Assembly: GCA_037013495.1 (NCBI GenBank)
Contig: CM072810.1
Coordinates: forward strand, 59,010,843 to 59,074,842
DNA: 64,000 bases
Source: Hippophae tibetana
Lineage: Eukaryota; Streptophyta; Magnoliopsida; Rosales; Elaeagnaceae
Direction: 5' to 3'
The notes below the pieces were generated by a model, which had not been told where the DNA came from, searched no databases, and was given only the letters and a program-made list of their open reading frames with translations. Both the position numbers and the translations under genes were made by a program. Every line of letters begins with the position of its first letter. The first letter of the stretch is position 1. Of the stretch, positions 58,059-64,000 are shown piece after piece.

Positions 58059-59610
58059 TTAATTAGGTTGTTGATTGTATACATATATTCCTTCACAATC
58101 ACTTCGAGTCCATGACGAAGAATCATCATCATCAATTAAATTATCACATACATTAGGCAATTTATTTGAGAAATTACTAATATTGGTTAATGTATCAAGC
58201 ATAAAGTCATCATCTTCTACAACATCACAATGGTAAAACTCTTTATGTGGAGGCGTTAACACAACAGACCATCTTGGATCAATTTGATCGCTCACGTAAA
58301 ATACTTGTTTTGCATGAAGTGCTAACGTGAAAGGATCATCAGTGTGACTTATCCTGGATAAATTTACAAGGATAAATCCAAAATCATCTATTTTATATCC
58401 AACATTGATAACATCTTCGACCCAATCACACAAGAAAATTGTTTCATGGAAGACCTCATAATCCAATTCCCAAATCTCTTGTATTATACTATAATATGTT
58501 CTATAAGAAAGTACATGATTAGCATCTTTTGAATTGGAAAATTGCATAGTTTGTGCAACCATCTTCACCCCAATATTTTGATTTACTCGGACTTTGTCCC
58601 TAGCTTGAGTCGTAAACCTCGATCCATTTATTGTGAAACTATAAAATGATTTGATATCGAATTTTGGCCCATGTGCAAGCCATTGTAAACTTTTTGGTAT
58701 TTATGATTGGGTTTCTTGAGTTCATCTCGAATCTATGTATACAAAAACACAAAATGTGTTTAGATCAAAGTTTTAAAACATTGAATACATCTAGGAAGAT
58801 ACATGCATGAATTTTTGTTTGTGACACTTACATGGTTGCGAAACCAATTAATAAGCTCTCGCTTATGTTCATCATACAACCATTTTTCTCCTCATTTTTT
58901 TTATAACGAGGATCGATCTTCAATAAGTTTAAATGCATCCTGTAATGTTATTAAATATATATTAAGTTATATATCATCATTAATAGTTAAATAAAAAATT
59001 ATTTTTGCAATCATGAAATAATGAACATCACTTACTCTATGTACGGTTGTGTCTCATTATTATTTACCAAAATAATTCGGTGTGCTTTTTCCCATCGAGT
59101 GCGATCAATAAATAATTTCTTACTTCCACCAAGCATAGGGTTACCTACTTGGATCATGTGACGTTCTAAGAACAACTTGTGCGTAGGATTCCCAATTTCA
59201 GTGCAACCACTAAAGTATTCATAACAAAACTCAATGGCCTCTTCAGCAATGTAGCATTCCACCATGCATCATTCAGGTCGATATCTATTATTTACATATC
59301 CTTTAAGGACTTGCATATATCTCTCAAAAGGATACATCCACCTTAAGTAAGTAGGACCACATAATTGAACCTCTCAAACTAAATGAACACATAAGTGAAT
59401 CATTATATCGAAGAAAGAAGGAGGAAAATATTTTTCAATTAGACACAAAGTCTCTACAATTTCTTTCTGTAAAGAATTTAACTCCCTAATTGATATAGAT
59501 TTCTTGCATATTGTATTGAAGAATGAACAAAGCTAAATTATTAATAATCGAATATGTTTTGGAAGAATTGATCTAATAGTAACTGGTAATAACTGTTGCA
59601 TTAAGATATA
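58059..59610 (-). pseudogene. CACTA TNP2-type transposase, C-terminal part (DUF4218 and DUF4216 regions)
   Basis: Minus-strand transposase remnant. From about 59610 it reads LMQQLLPVTIRSILP, then the DUF4218 region (EKYFPPSFFDIMIHLCVHL, CGPTYLRWMYPFERYMQ, KGYVNNRYRPE, CYIAEEAIEFCYEYFSG) to about 59030. The DUF4216 region follows at about 58730-58059 (WLAHGPKFDIKSFYSFTING, VAQTMQFSNSKDANH, YYSIIQEIWELDY, FLCDWVEDV, KQVFYVSDQIDPRWSVVL). The N-terminal catalytic TNP2 domain is missing beyond 59610. An in-frame stop lies between RPE and CMVECY near 59270, and more frame breaks lie at 59300-59500. The order DUF4218 then DUF4216 is standard for TNP2 C-termini. Confidence 0.82.
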
Positions 59611-59891
59611 GGCTTTGCTCAATGAACTTCGTATATATTATTCTCAAAGAAATATAATTTGGTATGATAATTTAAATACAGCTCAACTGGTTACAAATTC
59701 TATTCTTCACTTTCAAATGAAGCACGTGGAAATGGATCTTTACTTTGTTCGTGAAAGGGTTCAAGCTAAGCAACAGATTGTTTAGCACATCCTTTTTGTG
59801 GAACAGCCTGTTCATATGCTTACAAAGGCTCTTCCAGTTGCTTCCTTTACTCCTTTGCACAACAAACTAAGTATCATTTAGTTTGAATGGG

Positions 59892-60335
59892 TGTTAGGAG
59901 TAATACAACTCTAGAGGTTGTTGATGGCACACAAGTTGATCAAGTGGTGAATTGTGTGGCCAATGATCAACCTTATCACGAGGATATTCAAGCTAAACAA
60001 GCTCGTCAAGATGTTGTGCAAGCTATCTATCAAAGATCATATGCTGGTATTATAAAGTTCCTCAAGCAAGCAAGAGCTACAGTGCATTAATTCGTAGAAG
60101 ATAAATTATATTAGTTTCTTGATAAATAAGTTACATAGAATAGAAGAGTAGTATTGTAATCAAATATATCTGGGCACATGTACACCTTATTAGCTTGATT
60201 TGTGCAAATAGTAGAGCTAAGATCAACAAGATACAATGTATTCATTTTACGCGATCAATGAAATATTCGGTTATTTTCTTTCCTTATTCATAAATTATCC
60301 TTGCATCCGTGTTTTGTTATTTATTTCATTCAACA
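59892..60335 (+). repeat. 3' LTR of copia-4
   Basis: Begins TGTTAGGAGTAATAC after GTTTGAATGGG and ends TTCAACA, about 444 bp. Its first 120 bp match 45157-45266. Directly preceded by the copia RNase H C-terminus, as expected for a 3' LTR. Confidence 0.82.
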
Positions 60336-63300
60336 CTTTTTTTTTTTTTTAATAAAAAGTCTTTATTTTGAGATATTTATAACACAATAAATATATCTAA
60401 AAGATCAATTATAATGATAATAGATAGCAATGATATTAAAAAAAAAATAGAAAATGACATAAGCTTTCTAGTACTTTTTTCCTTTATGATAATACGCTTT
60501 TGAGTACTTGAAAAACCTTACTCATACAAATTTCATAATTTATTAGACATATTTGGCATAGGATTATTTAAAATAATATATGCTCCGTTTTCAAGCAAAC
60601 TAATAGGTGGCATCCACAATTTTTTGTCTTTGTATATTTTGAGTTCAATTGGTGTATTATTGCATCAAAAATATTAAAGTTAAAGTTTTTTTTTTAATCA
60701 ACAAATTAAAATTAAGTTAGTCACCTACTACTGTAATGATCGAGTAAAGGGACGTATATATGTAGACACAAAATGTTATCAGTAAAACTCCTAAAATATG
60801 AATGGATTATTAATATTCATAATTTAATATAATTTTATAATACATTTTAATTATTATTTATTTTATGTTTAATTTATTAATTTTTACTTGCATATAGCTA
60901 ACAATAACAACCACCCAATATCCGGGATATCCTTTTTCCCGAATCCATAAGTGTTTATGTAAATCTTGGTAAATCTGAAAATATATATACCCATATTTTT
61001 CACCGCAATACACATTTCATGTCATTGCTCGTTGACTTATTTCTATTTTTCTAGATATGATCCAAACATACTTAAGTGCTTGAATAGTATATCTATGGAA
61101 GCAAATCCAATTACCTCAATTGAGATATTTCTTTTATTCTTTTTCTACAATGTTTACAGAACCCTGCTCTCTTTTTGTTTAGTTTACGTTTCTTTCCAAA
61201 TTTCATCTCTACTATATAATTGAATAGTTTCTTTTTATACATCTATTTAATGAATAATATATTGAAACAATATACTGCATAAGGTGCTTTGAAATTTTTT
61301 GATATATTAAAAATTTGTTTATGATATATAATTAAAGATGTATTCCTTTTATTGATTTATATATAAAAAAAATTATTTAGAAATAATGTTATAGATAAAG
61401 TCATTTTCTTATAGGTTATAACAAATCTTTATTTTATTTTGTCTTTTTTTTTTTTTACTAAAATTTAAAAATTCTATTAAATAAAAATTTATTTGGATGA
61501 ATGTTTACTCTAAATCTTTAAAATAAATAATTTTTTTACTCTTACTAGTTTCATTTAATTATTTACTTAGAAGGGACTTCTTTTGTGAGAGTTATCTAGT
61601 GAGTATAATACAATAATGTTTTCATTTTTTTCTACTATTTTCTTCATTTTTTTTTTGTTAGACTAATTTGAGGTAAGTTTTTAGATATAATACATTTTGA
61701 TATTAATTGTTTGAATATGTTGTGGGACTTCTAATATGCAAGTATTTGTGTATTTTCATAGCATTTAGATCTAATAAGCTATAAATAATTTGCTTAACTT
61801 GGAATTTTTTTATTCAAATAATAATGATTGATGGTGGAAAATATAATAAAAAAACTCATGATTTGATTATACTTGTAACAGAATCATTATTCTCCGTATG
61901 TATAATTTGTTTTTTAGTTTTTAAGTATGTGTTAGTAAATTTAAAAAATTTTAATTAATTTTTAACATTTATATTAAAATTTGATATTTTTATCTTATAT
62001 TATGATAATATATGTTATTAAGTTATAAGTTGATTGACATGATTTTAGTTATTAATGAATAAAAGTTTTGTTGTAGAAGTTAATTTTAATAAATAACTCT
62101 TTTTAAAAGGAAAAAAGAAAAAGTCATTATCAATCTTTAGGAAACATGAATATCAGATGTGGATGATTACAGTAATATTATTTTTTTTGTGCATTGGATG
62201 TGAATATCGATGGTGACAAGTGACAATTAATAACAATGTCCTACGTGAATATATATTCTAATAAATGTAAAGTAGTAGGCTTGTAGCTTCATATATCATA
62301 TTAATTTAAATTTAAGATATTTAATTAGCTCTGACCAGAAAGTCAAATTATATAATGTCACTTAAAGTCTTTATTATTTATTCGAATTTCTAGTACTAAA
62401 AAAAGATTAAGTACTAGCCAGTAGCCACCGACATGAAAATGAAATTCTCATACCGACTCTTTGCTCAATCAAGTATAAATTAATTATTATTGTTTTGCAA
62501 ATTGATTTGGTATATGTCTATTTTGAAAACCATACCAGTCAAAGTGTCAAACCAAGCCACGTTTGTTTGTTACTTTTTTTTTTTTTTTTTTAATAAAAAG
62601 TAATTTGGTATTTTTATTTTTAATTTTTTTTTAAATAATAAAAGGCTTGTATGAGTACACAATTAATACACGAAGAACTAAATTAATAAAATTCCTTACA
62701 TTTAAGTTCTATGAGTGTTTTCGTTGAGACATAACAAATTTGTGGCATCGCAGTGGGACAAGATCTAAAGATTTAAGACACAAATTATTTTGAATATAAT
62801 TGAGAAATGAATTATAATATTGGCTAAAATTATCTCATGTTTAAATAATATGATACATCACATAAAAGGAGCTTGAGTACCGACATTTATTGTAATAAAT
62901 TTAAATAACATAATAAAATATTTCAAATTTAAAATTAGTATGCTACTCAAATTTTAAAAAAATTATTCATTTAGATCATTGATAATAATTTTAATTTATG
63001 GTTTATGAGATTAATAATTAAAAAAACAATTTTATGATTTTTTATATTTTGTAAAAATAATCAAATAATAAGTCCACCTACTAAATTTTAAGAAAAGAAA
63101 TCAAAATCACCTGTTTGTAATATTTTTTAATTTCTAATTTCTTAAAAAAAAATACTTTGAAAAGTTTACAAATTTTGGGTTCTTATTTATAAATTTTTAT
63201 TTTTTATTTATTTTCTTCTAATATTTATACATTTTTACTTTCTAAAAATATTATTTATTAAAAATGAAAATATAAAAATTAGATTAATAAAATCATATTT

Positions 63301-64000
63301 TTAAATATTTATAAATCAAATTTTTTGACAATGATTATATATATTAAAATTAAAACCATAAATATTATCGAATATATTTAATTATAAATCACTCTAAAAT
63401 AATCAAAAATTAGGAATTAAAATCGTTACGAAGATTATAAAATCATTTAAAAAAACAAAAACTAATAATAAAAATCATTATTAAATATATTATAAGTAAT
63501 CTTTGCTGAAAACAAAATGTTTAAAATATTATAATTCAAATGATGGATGAAATTTCAAATTAACTTTTGTTTTGATATTAAAACAGAGGCAATAATTTGA
63601 TTGATATGGAAACCATGAAACTTCTCAAGCTTTCTTTTTCATGGAAGATGGGTTGTAGGCCATTTGTTTGGTAAAGGGAATCTCTCTTTTTTCGCTATCT
63701 TGATTTCTTTTCTTTTCCTTCTTTTCTATTTTTTTTTGTACGATGTTGTTACTTTAATAACTTTTAATAGAACATTTAATATTTAAAATGATTTTTTTTT
63801 TTTTTTTTTTTGTAAAATGTTAGGCATATACCATGAAAGATGCTGCTCATTACACAAAGTTAGAGAGATAAAAGCTCAAATGGGGACAAAGATAATTTGA
63901 TGCAAAACAAATTTAGAAAAAAATAAAAAACTTCTATTTTTCAACCTTACAAAAAAATGACTTTATTTTTCTATTGGAAAAAAGTGAGTTGGATAAATAA
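60336..64000. other. AT-rich spacer without recognisable genes
   Basis: No coding, RNA or element end recognised. Poly(T) runs occur at about 60336-60350, 62573-62591 and 63791-63810. The open frame at 60966-61223 has no family motif and is probably chance. Confidence 0.6.

Larger units (their letters stand above)
53540..59610 (-). mobile_element. Large CACTA (En/Spm) DNA transposon, truncated at its transposase 5' end
   Basis: The left terminus at about 53540 reads TACTACAGAAATAGGCATT, close to the CACTACTACAAAAATGGG end of the short element at 20 kb. The subterminal hairpin TAAAGTCGGTTC (53605-53616) with GAACCGACTTTA (53624-53635) is the same as in that element. On the minus strand a TNP2-type transposase C-terminus is followed by a second gene with transposase_24-like and Ulp1-like parts. 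The N-terminal TNP2 catalytic half and the right terminus are missing, and copia-4 resumes at about 59611. The degenerate CAC at the left end and several stops indicate an inactive copy. Confidence 0.85.
45157..60335 (+). mobile_element. Ty1/copia fossil (copia-4) enclosing a 15-kb nested composite
   Basis: The first 110 bp (45157-45266, TGTTAGGAATAATA, GGTTGTTGATGGCACACAA, GGTGAATTGTGTGGCC) match the start of the LTR at 59892-60335. Internal copia pieces in the same orientation lie at about 51280-51687 (SKPISTPM, GALQYI), 53454-53539 (EAKYRSLANA) and about 59611-59891 (WYDNLNTAQLVTNSI, HVEMDLYFVRERVQAK, MLTKALP). Between them sit two Ty3 fossils, a solo LTR and a CACTA element. Most of the copia interior is missing. 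Flanks outside the two LTR ends show no matching target duplication, so they could be two separate insertions of one family. Confidence 0.65.

Noticed and set aside
1-64000. tRNA, rRNA and other structured RNA genes
   Set aside because: Reading both strands gave no convincing cloverleaf, rRNA or snRNA sequence; the only tRNA-related words are retroelement primer-binding sites.

Overview
This is an AT-rich nuclear segment of a plant, most likely a eudicot. The evidence is a host extensin gene with plant-type splicing, plant Ty1/copia and Ty3/gypsy fossils, an endogenous pararetrovirus fossil, CACTA DNA transposons and MITE-like inverted repeats. A legume is plausible from the style of the proline-rich protein, but the sequence does not settle the genus. 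No tRNA, rRNA, CRISPR or bacterial gene was seen.

Only one host gene looks intact: a 510-codon secreted extensin-like cell-wall protein on the minus strand (5036-6568). It has a TATA box just upstream and an apparent 151-bp intron in its 3' UTR. An RNase H-fold pseudogene lies at about 36.8-37.2 kb. Nearly all other readable sequence is transposon or virus fossil.

Layout: 1-2866 is the 3' part of a copia element with its 3' LTR. 2867-4730 is spacer with a perfect hairpin. 4740-6640 is the extensin gene. 6640-8980 is AT-rich spacer. 8985-9940 is the chromodomain end and LTR of a Ty3 chromovirus. 9950-14300 is a Caulimoviridae-like fossil on the minus strand (movement protein, coat protein, protease), carrying a 623-bp copia-derived chimeric insert between 46-bp direct repeats. 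14300-17940 is spacer. 17945-22690 is a minus-strand copia fossil interrupted by a 970-bp non-autonomous CACTA element. 23640-32860 is a nest: a MITE split by a copia element that itself carries four solo LTRs, each with its target duplication. 34970-36710 is the 3' end of a Tat/Athila-like Ty3 element. 37200-44700 is a gene-poor AT-rich tract with a second copy of the MITE. 45157-60335 is a 15-kb composite: ends of one copia LTR family enclosing two Ty3 fossils, a solo LTR and a large CACTA element with transposase and Ulp1-like protease remnants. 60336-64000 is AT-rich spacer.

The elements form a readable insertion stratigraphy. Target-site duplications fix exact borders for the non-autonomous CACTA (ACA) and for solo LTRs with CCACA, GTAAG, AAAA, CACAA and CCAAT. 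The two CACTA elements share a subterminal hairpin and a coding tail, so the short one looks like an internally deleted relative of the long one. I did not find a previously undescribed functional system. The most interesting items are the nested LTR stratigraphy, a solo LTR rich in heat-shock-element motifs, the pararetrovirus fossil with its hairpin array and chimeric insert, and the repeat-homogenised extensin gene.
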